A stretch of 64,000 nucleotides of DNA from G963663315 sp965204925 (GTDB taxonomy: Bacteria > Pseudomonadota > Gammaproteobacteria > Arenicellales > Poriferihabitantaceae): the NCBI GenBank assembly GCA_965204925.1, contig OZ242021.1, positions 1,798,001-1,862,000 of the forward strand, written 5' to 3'. The translations under genes and the position numbers were made by a program. The notes below the pieces were generated by a model. It was not told the DNA's origin. It ran no database searches and saw only the letters and a program-made list of their open reading frames with translations. Positions 44,798 through 52,921 of this stretch are shown in pieces; within the stretch, counting starts at the first letter, position 1, and every line of letters begins with the position of its first letter.

Positions 44798-45438
44798 GCC
44801 GCGCCATGAGCCGAAACGGGAATGCCCGGGAAGCCATCCTGAAAACCATCCGGCGCGGCAAGCCGCGCGCTTCCGAAAAACCGGACTTTCTGATTCCGTT
44901 GCCGGTTCCCGATTTCGGCCCCGACCAGATACGGGACCCTGTCGAATTATTCATGCACCGGCTCTCACAGGTTCACGCGACCTGCGACATTGTTCATGAC
45001 TGGAATCGGATACCGCATGCGGTCAGCCGCTATCTGGCGGATATCCGGCAACCCGCGCAGGTGGCAGCCTCGCCGGACGAGGCTTTCCGCGCCCTGCGCT
45101 GGGGCAATATCGCAATCGAATATCGCGCGGCGGTGGCCGCGGATGCGGTTTCCGTCACCCGTGCCTGCGCCGGCATTGCGGAAACCGGTACGATCGCGAT
45201 GATTTCGTCTGCGACCTCTCCGGTCACACTCAATTTCCTGCCCGAAACCCATATCGTCGTGCTGGAGCGGAGCAGACTGGTTTCATCCATGGAGCAATTC
45301 TGGTTGATCGCAAACCCCCGCTCGCGAGCCATCAATTTTATCACCGGTCCCTCAAAAACCGCGGACATAGAACAGACCATTGTTTACGGCGCTCATGGAC
45401 CGCGCCGTTTCCATGTATTGTTGACCGGTAGAGCATGA
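44794..45438 (+). CDS. lutC: lactate utilization protein C
   Basis: The product has 214 residues with a LUD domain (DEAFRALRWGNIAIEYRAAVAADAVSVTRACAGIAETGTIAM). GTG 44794 overlaps the lutB stop; an in-frame ATG 12 bases later (44806) is an equally reasonable start. The end, FITGPSKTADIEQTIVYGAHGPRRFHVLL, is characteristic. It converges on the MetF-like gene with an 11-base gap. Confidence 0.9.
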   Translation: MSRAMSRNGNAREAILKTIRRGKPRASEKPDFLIPLPVPDFGPDQIRDPVELFMHRLSQVHATCDIVHDWNRIPHAVSRYLADIRQPAQVAASPDEAFRALRWGNIAIEYRAAVAADAVSVTRACAGIAETGTIAMISSATSPVTLNFLPETHIVVLERSRLVSSMEQFWLIANPRSRAINFITGPSKTADIEQTIVYGAHGPRRFHVLLTGRA

Positions 45439-45449
45439 TGCTGACATGA

Positions 45450-46364
45450 CTAATCCGGTGCAACCTGTACGCTGAATCCACCCCTGCCGTTCAGGGTCAG
45501 GTTGCCGTCGACCACCGCATAACTCCATTTTGCGCTTTTGCGCAGCCCGCCAAGCGGGTAGACATGCACCCCGCCGATACCGCAGGCCGCGTCATTGGCC
45601 GCGTAATCCGCCAGCTCGGCGACCAGTTTGTCGGGGGCGCTGACTCTCATCAGCCGGGTCACATTTTTCGTCTGCCGGGTCAGAAATTTGATGGAGTTGC
45701 CGATGCCGCAGTTTCTGGCATGTCTGAGCAGGGTTTTCAGGGTCGCCAGTCCCGGTATCCCGATATGTACCGGCAAGCGGTTGCCATCGGCCTGCAGCAT
45801 TCTTTGCCACGCAATGAGCGGCTCGCTTTCGAAGGCGAATTGTGTGATCAGGTGCATTCTGGCGTCGGTTCGCCGGCTGAATTCATTTTTCCATTTCAGG
45901 GCGGACCGGATCGCCTCATCGGACATGTCCGGGCTGCCTTCAGGATGTCCGGCCAAGCCAATCGTAGTGATACCGTGCCTGTCGAACAGCCCTGTGTCGA
46001 GCAGTTGCATGGAGTCGCGGAAGTCGCCGACAGGATTATCCACCGCTCCGGCAATACACAATACCCGATCAACCCCCGCCTCGCCCACAACCAGGCTGAG
46101 ATACTGGTCCAGTGTCCTGCGGTCGGCAATACTGCGCGCCGCGAAATGGGGTACGGGAACAAAGCCCTCGTTGCGCAGACGTTTTGCCACGGCAACGGTA
46201 TCGTTAAAGTCCGACCCCGGCAGGAACGTGATATATACCACCGTGCCGGGGCGCAGATGTTCCCGGAAATCAACGATTTTTGCAGCGGAAGCCGGTGTGG
46301 TTTCAGCGCTGAAACCGTCCATGAATCGCCGGATCTGCCGCACCTGTCGTTCGATGTCTCTCAT
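45450..46364 (-). CDS. methylenetetrahydrofolate reductase family protein (MetF-like)
   Basis: The 304-residue TIM-barrel protein opens with FSAETTPASAAKIVDF, a MetF-like substrate-binding start. It then has VPHFAARSIADRRTLDQYL, GLAGHPEGSPDM and DARMHLITQFAFESEPLIAW, where the FAD/folate site lies. The C-terminus (CGIGGVHVYPLGGLRKSAKW) also fits. It may reduce CH2-THF, or run in reverse in one-carbon oxidation from methylated compounds, which would suit a genome carrying an MttB homologue. It differs from housekeeping MetF, so I give no symbol. The 260 bases upstream of its start, to 46624, hold nothing I recognise. Confidence 0.78.
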   Translation of the reverse strand: MRDIERQVRQIRRFMDGFSAETTPASAAKIVDFREHLRPGTVVYITFLPGSDFNDTVAVAKRLRNEGFVPVPHFAARSIADRRTLDQYLSLVVGEAGVDRVLCIAGAVDNPVGDFRDSMQLLDTGLFDRHGITTIGLAGHPEGSPDMSDEAIRSALKWKNEFSRRTDARMHLITQFAFESEPLIAWQRMLQADGNRLPVHIGIPGLATLKTLLRHARNCGIGNSIKFLTRQTKNVTRLMRVSAPDKLVAELADYAANDAACGIGGVHVYPLGGLRKSAKWSYAVVDGNLTLNGRGGFSVQVAPD

Positions 46365-46608
46365 GTGCCCCTGATATGCGTGATATTTTGCCTGATTGGC
46401 CTGTGATTACAGAGCGATTGTAAAGCATTTCAGGGGATCGGGTGCGGGGAAATTGTCGGGTAATCGGAAGTGGACAGGGGCCAGAAAAGACTGACGGACT
46501 GTGTGAAAACGGGTTTTTGATTATTGTTATGGATAGAACGGGAGGGAGAATTTTCCGGGGATAAGACGCGGGTTGCATCACGGGTGAAGAAAGCGGAGAC
46601 GGGTTCCC

Positions 46609-47307
46609 TTGTGTTATAATCGACTGGCAAGCGGAGCGGTCAATACGCTGGATTTGGAGAACCTGAACATGTATCGCAGCGACCTGTCCACATTCGAGGT
46701 TGAGCGAGTCAATCTGAACGCCCTGTTATTCCAGTGCGGGTATCTGACCCTTGTGGATGAGGAAGATCGTCCCGAGGGTATTTTCTACACACTGGACTAT
46801 CCCAATCATGAAGTGAGATTGAGTCTGAACCGGCAATTGCTGGAGGCGGTCACCGGAGATGTAGTGAGGGTATCGGAGTACGGCAGGGCGTTGCTTGCCT
46901 TGCTGGACGGCAATGACTTTGCGGGATTTGAACGGGAATTGCAGGCGTTCTTCGCCGGTATTCCGTATCAATGGGGCGCTCGTGAAGCGGGAGAATATGG
47001 CGAGGGGTATTATGCTTCCCTGTTGTATTCGTGTTTTGTGATACTGGGTATGGACATTCGGGTTGAGGATTCCACGAGTCGGGGTCGTTCTGACATGGTC
47101 CTGGCGCGTGGTGGTCAGGTATTTGTGCTGGAATTGAAGGTAGCGCGGGAAGCGCAAGTACAGTCGAGGCTGGAGGAGGCGCTTGTGCAGATGCGGGATA
47201 AGGATTATGCGGGCAAGTACCGCACGGGCAGCAAGACAGTTCATCTGCTTGCCCTGGTATTCGACCGCGACAAGCGTAATCTGGCGATGATGCGGGCGGG
47301 TGGATAG
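46609..47307 (+). pseudogene. 3' fragment of the AAA-ATPase-like/PD-(D/E)XK gene (duplicate)
   Basis: From 46625 to 47300 the DNA matches 1045-1720 without any insertion or deletion and with about 19 differences (about 97% identity). Only the C-terminal 225 residues are kept, including the nuclease core GRSDMVLARGGQVF and ELK, but the N-terminal ATPase part is gone. A TTG at 46609 could start a 232-residue product; no ribosome site is convincing. It lies 24 bases before argC. Most likely a dead fragment left by recombination. Confidence 0.85.
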
Positions 47308-47331
47308 CTTGCCAATATATGGACAATTCCC

Positions 47332-48396
47332 GTGAAGACTGGCTCCCAATCTCTTGATGTCGGAATTATCGGCGGCACCGGTTATACCGGCATGGAACTG
47401 CTGCGGTTGCTGGCTTCCCATCCGCTTGCCAATGTGTCCGTTATCACTTCTCGGGAGGAAGCCGGCGCTCGTGTCACGGAATTGTTTCCTTCTCTGCGGG
47501 GGAACTGCGATCTTGTGTTCACCGACCCGGGTGAAGCGGAGCTGACCGCCTGCGATCTGGTGTTCAGCGCGGCTCCCGCCGGAGTGGCCATGACGCATGC
47601 CCGGTCGTTGCTGGAAAGCGGCGTTAAACTGATTGATTTGTCGGCGGATTTCCGTATCCGGGACGCCGCCGTCTGGGAGCGCTGGTATGGGCTCGAACAC
47701 GTTTGCCCGGATCTGCTTGACTGCGCTATTTATGGCCTTCCGGAAATCCACCGGGAGTCGATTGAAAGCGCCCGGCTCGTTGCCAACCCCGGATGTTACC
47801 CGACGGTCATTCAACTGGGATTTTTACCGCTGATCGAAAACCGTCTGGTCGATGTCACGACCCTGATCGCTGATGCGAAGTCCGGCGTCTCCGGGGCAGG
47901 CCGGGGGGCGAACCGGGCGACTTCGTTTTGTGAGGTCTCGGAATCGTTCAGGGCTTATTCGGCATCGGGTCATCGCCACCTGCCGGAGATAAAACAGGGG
48001 TTGCAGCAAGCGTCTGCCGATCCGGTAGAACTGGTGTTCACTCCGCATCTGTTGCCGCTGGTGCGAGGCATCCATGCAACCCTGTACGCCCGCTTGTCGG
48101 AGAAGGGCGCGGCGCTGGGCATGGACCGCATCCAGCAGATTTTTGTCGAGCGTTACCGGTATGAGCCGTTTGTCGACATGCTGGAACCGGGATTACATCC
48201 GGATACACGCAGTGTTCGCGGCTCGAACCACTGCCGGTTGTCGATTCACCGCCCCTGCGACGGCAACACCCTGGTTGTCCTGGCAGTGGAGGATAATCTG
48301 GTAAAGGGCGCCGCCGGCCAGGCCATCCAGAATATGAATCTGATGTCGGGGTTCGGGGAAACCACCGGGCTTGAAGACATTGCCCTGTCGCCGTGA
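47332..48396 (+). CDS. argC: N-acetyl-gamma-glutamyl-phosphate reductase
   Basis: The 354-residue arginine biosynthesis enzyme makes N-acetylglutamate semialdehyde. It has the NADP-binding GIIGGTGYTGMELLRLL (about 9-25), the catalytic Cys in VANPGCYPT (about 152) and the C-terminal HSVRGSNH-like segment (SVRGSNHCRLSIHR). GTG 47332 is preceded by GGA 8 bases upstream. No other arg gene is in the window. Confidence 0.94.
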   Translation: MKTGSQSLDVGIIGGTGYTGMELLRLLASHPLANVSVITSREEAGARVTELFPSLRGNCDLVFTDPGEAELTACDLVFSAAPAGVAMTHARSLLESGVKLIDLSADFRIRDAAVWERWYGLEHVCPDLLDCAIYGLPEIHRESIESARLVANPGCYPTVIQLGFLPLIENRLVDVTTLIADAKSGVSGAGRGANRATSFCEVSESFRAYSASGHRHLPEIKQGLQQASADPVELVFTPHLLPLVRGIHATLYARLSEKGAALGMDRIQQIFVERYRYEPFVDMLEPGLHPDTRSVRGSNHCRLSIHRPCDGNTLVVLAVEDNLVKGAAGQAIQNMNLMSGFGETTGLEDIALSP

Positions 48397-48454
48397 CCAG
48401 TGCGCAAGATGGGCGAGGCGCAGCAGACCGCTTCTGCACAGGCGCCGGACTTGC

Positions 48455-49894
48455 CTATCCCCAGGGCAATGAGAAAGTCTTGACGAAGGTATAGCTCTTC
48501 ATCGCTTCTGTTACCCCTTCCTTGTAGCCGAGGCCGGAATCCTTGATGCCGCCGAATGGAGACATTTCGGTACGGTATCCGGGAACTTCGCGGATATTGA
48601 CGGTGCCGGTCCTGAGTTCATTGACGAACCGGTTGATATATTCCAGGTTGTTGGTGCAGACTCCGCTGGAAAGGCCGAAAGCCGTCGAATTTGCAACGCG
48701 GATGGCATGGTCGATATCGGTTACCCGAATAATCGGAATCGGCGGTCCAAACGTTTCCTCGCGCACCAGCTCGCAATCAAACGGAACGTGATCAAGTACC
48801 GTGGGTGAATAGACCGCGCCCTGGCGATGGTGGCCGTATAACAGCCTGGCGCCCTTGCTGATGGCATCATTGACCCGCGCCTCGAACAGGGTCGCCGCCT
48901 GTTCGCTGATCACGGCGCCGACATCGGTATCAGGGTGCATGGGGTCACCGTATTTGAGTCCGGCGGCCTTTTCGGCCACCAGCGCCGCAAACTCGCCGGC
49001 AATCGACTCGACCGCCAATATGCGTTTTACCGCCGTGCATCGTTGTCCGGAATTGCGGGTGGCGCCCTGCACTGCCATTTCCGCCGCCTCGTCGAGGTCT
49101 GCATCTTCCATTACGATCAACGGTGAGTTGCCGCCGAGTTCCAGTACCGTACGCTTGTAGCCAGCAGTCGCGGCGATATATTTACCGACCGGGACACTGC
49201 CGGTGAATGTGATCAGGTCAATATGCGGATTGGTGATCATTTCGTCTCCGATATCGCCGGGCAGCCCGGTCACGACAGACAGCATTGGCGGCGGCATCCC
49301 TGCTTCAAGCAACACATCCGCGAGCGCCAATGCGGTCAGCGGGGTCAGGTCGGTGGGCTTTGCCACCATACAGTTGTTGGTGGCAATGGCCGGGGCGACC
49401 TTGTGGGAAATCATATTGAGCGGATGGTTGAAAGGCGTAATCGCGGAGATCGCGGTCAATGGCTCACGCTGCGTGAAGATCTTTCTCTTCTTGCCATGGG
49501 GAGTCAGGTCACAGGAAAAGATTTCACCGTCATCAATAATACATGACTGGCTGGCCAGGTTGAAAACATCGCAGGCGCGGCCCACCTCATACAGGCTGTC
49601 CTTTTTCGACAGGCCGCATTCGGCGGTGATCAGATCCGAGAAGCGGTCCTTTGCCGCTGCCAGTGACTGTGCCGCTTGCGACAGGATCTGCTGCCGCTCA
49701 TAGCGGCTCAGGCGTGCCCGGCAAGCGGCGGCGGCGGCAAATGCGTCCGCCACCTGTTTGCGGCTGGCGCGGGGAACGGTACCGACCACTTCATTGGTAA
49801 AGGGGTTGATGACGTCAATCCGTTCGCCGGTGTCCCCATCTTCCCACGCTCCTGCGATACACATTTTCCGATCGTTGGCGCCGCAGGTTTTCAT
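48455..49894 (-). CDS. phnY: phosphonoacetaldehyde dehydrogenase (aldehyde dehydrogenase family)
   Basis: The 479-residue NAD(P)-dependent aldehyde dehydrogenase has the general-base Glu in VLELGGNSPL and the catalytic Cys in NSGQRCTAVK. The next gene upstream encodes phosphonoacetate hydrolase. Together they form the PhnY-PhnA branch of 2-aminoethylphosphonate breakdown, in which phosphonoacetaldehyde is oxidised to phosphonoacetate. ATG 49894 lies 34 bases after the phnA stop; the open frame upstream is inside phnA. Specificity is inferred from the neighbour. Confidence 0.8.
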   Translation of the reverse strand: MKTCGANDRKMCIAGAWEDGDTGERIDVINPFTNEVVGTVPRASRKQVADAFAAAAACRARLSRYERQQILSQAAQSLAAAKDRFSDLITAECGLSKKDSLYEVGRACDVFNLASQSCIIDDGEIFSCDLTPHGKKRKIFTQREPLTAISAITPFNHPLNMISHKVAPAIATNNCMVAKPTDLTPLTALALADVLLEAGMPPPMLSVVTGLPGDIGDEMITNPHIDLITFTGSVPVGKYIAATAGYKRTVLELGGNSPLIVMEDADLDEAAEMAVQGATRNSGQRCTAVKRILAVESIAGEFAALVAEKAAGLKYGDPMHPDTDVGAVISEQAATLFEARVNDAISKGARLLYGHHRQGAVYSPTVLDHVPFDCELVREETFGPPIPIIRVTDIDHAIRVANSTAFGLSSGVCTNNLEYINRFVNELRTGTVNIREVPGYRTEMSPFGGIKDSGLGYKEGVTEAMKSYTFVKTFSLPWG

Positions 49895-49928
49895 GTGGCT
49901 TCTTGTTGTGCGGACAGGGAACGGGAGG

Positions 49929-51245
49929 CTAATGGGCGAGTCGGTTAAGAGCGATGTCGAACACATCGAAATTGCGCAGTCGGGAGAGCCGGCGCGGGTC
50001 GCGGCCCGGATGCGGTTTGCGATTGAAAATCAGTGGTACGGTTTGTTCGCTGACCCCCCCGTGCGAACGCAAGGGCGCCTTCAGGCCGGAGAGATCGTGG
50101 CGCTCTGCGCTGGAGCCGATTACCGTGTTTTTGTCCGCCAGTACGACGAGGTCGCCCATGCGATCCCGCGGCAGTCCGAATCGTGCGCAAGCGTCCGCAT
50201 TCGCAAGCGCCAACTCAATGCCGGCAATCTCCACGAGCCTGGAGGCAGTCTCACCGAGTCTGTCGGTATCGGCAACATAAATCGTCGCAAAAGAACCGAG
50301 CGCGCCATGATGAACGACATACGGATCGGTGATCGGCAATATGACCCGGCCATTGCCCGCTCCCAGCAGCTTGTCCACCTCGTCCTGCAGGTAGATTATG
50401 TTGGGATGTCCGTCGCGGTCATGCTTGGCGTTCATGCCGTGGTCCGCGGTCAGACCGATGACCGCGCCCAGTTCATGCAGTCGACTCCAGTAATGGTCCA
50501 TCATGGCATAGAAGCGGTTGGCGTCGCCGCTGCCGGGAGCGAATTTATGCTGAATGTAGTCGGTTGTGGAAAGGTACAGGATATCCGGGCGCACCGACTC
50601 CATCAGTTTTACGCCGGCCCTGAAAACAAATTCCGAAAGCTCGGAGCTATAGACCGAAGGCGTATCCATACCCACCATATCAGGCACATTGTCAATGCCG
50701 TTGCGACGGATGTCGGCCTCGCCGGACTTCTCCGACGAGAAACAGATCGCCGCATTGCGTTCAGTTCTGCCGTCCAGGCGCAACCCATTGCCAAGCAGTC
50801 CCCTGAGCTTGTCTTTTGCGGTGATAACGGCAACTTTCGCGCCTGCCTTCTGGAATGCCTCGAACAGGGTTGGAGCGCGCAGTAACGCCGGGTCATTCAT
50901 CATGACTTCAACCCCTGTTTCCCGGTCATAATAGAAATTGCCGCAAATGCCATGAGCTTGCGGGAGGACGCCGGTGACGATCGACAGGTTGTTCGGATTG
51001 GTAAAGCTGGGTATTACGCAATCCGCCTGTAAATACAGGCCGCGCCCATCGGCGCTGTCGTCCGCTTGTGGCGGGCCAGTCCACTTGCCGTCGATCAGGC
51101 GCGACATCCAGGGCATGGCTCTCGCCCTGACCGCTTCGGTGATATAGTCCGGTTCGCAGCCGTCGATACAGACGACCACGACGGGTTGTTGTGGCCAGGC
51201 GTATTGTCGGCCATTTACGGTGACGGCAGGCTTGTCGGACAGCAT
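49929..51245 (-). CDS. phnA: phosphonoacetate hydrolase
   Basis: The 438-residue metal-dependent hydrolase of the alkaline phosphatase superfamily cleaves the C-P bond of phosphonoacetate to acetate and phosphate. Metal-binding segments are CIDGCEPDYI (about 26-35), the nucleophile Thr in IPSFTNPNNLSIVTG, STTDYIQHKF, GLTADHGMN and APLRSHGGVSEQ. First gene of a two-gene unit with phnY. The usual transaminase phnW is not beside it. Confidence 0.88.
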   Translation of the reverse strand: MLSDKPAVTVNGRQYAWPQQPVVVVCIDGCEPDYITEAVRARAMPWMSRLIDGKWTGPPQADDSADGRGLYLQADCVIPSFTNPNNLSIVTGVLPQAHGICGNFYYDRETGVEVMMNDPALLRAPTLFEAFQKAGAKVAVITAKDKLRGLLGNGLRLDGRTERNAAICFSSEKSGEADIRRNGIDNVPDMVGMDTPSVYSSELSEFVFRAGVKLMESVRPDILYLSTTDYIQHKFAPGSGDANRFYAMMDHYWSRLHELGAVIGLTADHGMNAKHDRDGHPNIIYLQDEVDKLLGAGNGRVILPITDPYVVHHGALGSFATIYVADTDRLGETASRLVEIAGIELALANADACARFGLPRDRMGDLVVLADKNTVIGSSAERHDLSGLKAPLRSHGGVSEQTVPLIFNRKPHPGRDPRRLSRLRNFDVFDIALNRLAH

Positions 51246-51280
51246 GGGAAAGTATGGGGAGGGTTTCCAAATTGACCGCG

Positions 51281-51305
51281 ATTATACGATAATAGTCCGT
51301 ATAAT
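51281..51305. promoter_or_regulatory. inverted repeat between phnA and the copper chaperone gene
   Basis: ATTATACG (51281-51288) and CGTATAAT (51298-51305) are perfect inverted repeats with a 9-base spacer, in the 124-base divergent intergenic region. Each arm contains a TATAAT-like element on one strand, so the structure could be paired -10 boxes or a repressor site. No matching -35 elements at good spacing were found. Confidence 0.5.
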
Positions 51306-51369
51306 GGATATTTGTATGCTGGCAAATAACGATTCGTTGCAAAAAACCCGGTAATCCGTATTAGTACTG

Positions 51370-51855
51370 ATGAAGTCTTGTTTCGTTCTCTTCCGCGTCC
51401 TGTTCGCCGGAGCCTGCTTTCTGGGTTTTTCGTGTGTTGCGCCTGCCCAGGCCAACGCTCGAATCGTGGTTGAGAATGCGTGGTCGTTACCGTTGCCTTC
51501 TGTTGCGGTCAACGGCGCCTCGTATCTGACCATCCGCAATCACGGACAGGGTGAGGTCCATGTGGACAACCTGATCGGCGCTCGCTCCCCGATCGCGCAG
51601 AACGTGGAAATTCATACGATGATCCACAGTGAGGGACAGATGAAAATGCAGAAAACAGAGCGTATCGGGATTCCGGCGCAGGGCATCGTTATGCTCAAGC
51701 CGGGCGCCGCGCATATCATGCTGAAACAACTGGTCAAACCGTTGGTGAAAGGAGAAATGTTCCCGCTCACCCTGGAGTTTGAAAAAGCGGGAGAGATCGA
51801 GGTTATGGTAATGATTGGTCAGCATGACGACAATGTGCAGAAGCACACACATTGA
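51370..51855 (+). CDS. PCu(A)C-type periplasmic copper chaperone
   Basis: The 161-residue protein has a signal peptide (about 1-29, ending AQANA) and a cupredoxin-like domain. The Cu(I) ligands H-x-M and H-x-M are present in VEIHTMIHSEGQMKM and GAAHIMLK. It delivers copper to the CuA site of cytochrome oxidase. It stands between the phosphonate genes and the MetX-like gene without an obvious oxidase partner. Confidence 0.88.
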   Translation: MKSCFVLFRVLFAGACFLGFSCVAPAQANARIVVENAWSLPLPSVAVNGASYLTIRNHGQGEVHVDNLIGARSPIAQNVEIHTMIHSEGQMKMQKTERIGIPAQGIVMLKPGAAHIMLKQLVKPLVKGEMFPLTLEFEKAGEIEVMVMIGQHDDNVQKHTH

Positions 51856-51888
51856 TCCCGCGCGCTGGCATTGATCAACGGAAGCCGG

Positions 51889-52890
51889 ATGCAGACATTC
51901 ACGATCGGCGCTCTTCAGTTACAGTGCGGGGTCACGTTGCCGCAAGCCAGGCTGGTCTACAAGACTTACGGTAAACTGAATGCGGCGCGCGACAATGTGG
52001 TGGTGTTGCCGACTTTCTATACCGGCACACATATCCGCAACGAGGGTTTTTTCGGGGCGCGCCGGGCGATTGATCCGGGCCGGCATTTCGTCGTCTCGAT
52101 GAACCTGCTTGGCAACGGTTATTCCTCCTCGCCGAGCAACACTGCGCCCCCCCATGACGGCCCCCGTTTCCCCATTGTCACGTTGTATGACAATGTCTGT
52201 TTTCAGAACAGGCTGCTTGAGGACGTGTTCGATATAGAGGAAATAGCGCTGGTGACAGGATGGTCGATGGCGGGTTGCCAGTCCTGGCAGTGGGCGGCGC
52301 AGTATCCGCACAAGGTGCGGGCAATCCTGCCGTTTTGCGGCTCTGCCAAAACATCGGTTCACAACCGGGTTTTCCTGGAGGGGGTCAAGGCTGCATTGAC
52401 CGCCGACCAGAACTTCAACGGTGGAGATTATGCGGCGGCGGCGCCGACCGCCGGGCTGAAAGCCTTTGCCCGCGTCTACGCCGGTTGGGCGTTTTCCCAG
52501 TCTTTTTATCGGCAGGGGCTTTTCCGCAAGCTTGGCTTCAAAACCGCCGAGGCGTTGTTGCAGGGCTGGGAGGCGGATCATCTTGCCTGGGATGCCAACG
52601 ACCTGTTGTGCAAGCTCGATACCTGGCAACGCGGTGATATCAGTGACAATCCGCTCTACAACGGTGATTTCGCACGAGCCTTGTCGTCAATCCGGGCCAG
52701 GACGATCATTATCGCCTGTGACCGCGACCTGTATTTCAGACCCGCCGACAACGAAATCGAGGCGGCCCATGTCGCGCACGCGGAGCTGAGGGTTTATCGT
52801 TCCCCCTGGGGGCACTGCGTCGCTTCTCCCGGTAACGATCCCGGTTTTGCCGATTTTCTCGACGCCGCCATCCGGCAGTTGCTGGACTGA
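51889..52890 (+). CDS. homoserine O-acetyltransferase-like alpha/beta hydrolase (MetX family)
   Basis: The 333-residue alpha/beta hydrolase has the nucleophile in VTGWSMAGCQS and the catalytic Asp in IIACDRDLYF near the C-terminus; the His is in SPWGHCVASPG. FVVSMNLLGNGYSSSPSNT and the overall order match MetX-like enzymes, but it is shorter than classic MetX. It may acylate homoserine or another alcohol. ATG 51889 is preferred over TTG 51871. It precedes mcm by 31 bases, possibly in one transcript. Confidence 0.78.
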   Translation: MQTFTIGALQLQCGVTLPQARLVYKTYGKLNAARDNVVVLPTFYTGTHIRNEGFFGARRAIDPGRHFVVSMNLLGNGYSSSPSNTAPPHDGPRFPIVTLYDNVCFQNRLLEDVFDIEEIALVTGWSMAGCQSWQWAAQYPHKVRAILPFCGSAKTSVHNRVFLEGVKAALTADQNFNGGDYAAAAPTAGLKAFARVYAGWAFSQSFYRQGLFRKLGFKTAEALLQGWEADHLAWDANDLLCKLDTWQRGDISDNPLYNGDFARALSSIRARTIIIACDRDLYFRPADNEIEAAHVAHAELRVYRSPWGHCVASPGNDPGFADFLDAAIRQLLD

Positions 52891-52921
52891 CTTCTGTGCG
52901 CGCCATGCTGCCTGTCCCGCC

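Noticed and set aside
46609..46660. Full start region for the truncated AAA/PD-(D/E)XK copy
   Set aside because: Only the 3' 676 bases are duplicated; the sequence before 46625 shows no similarity to the ATPase part.
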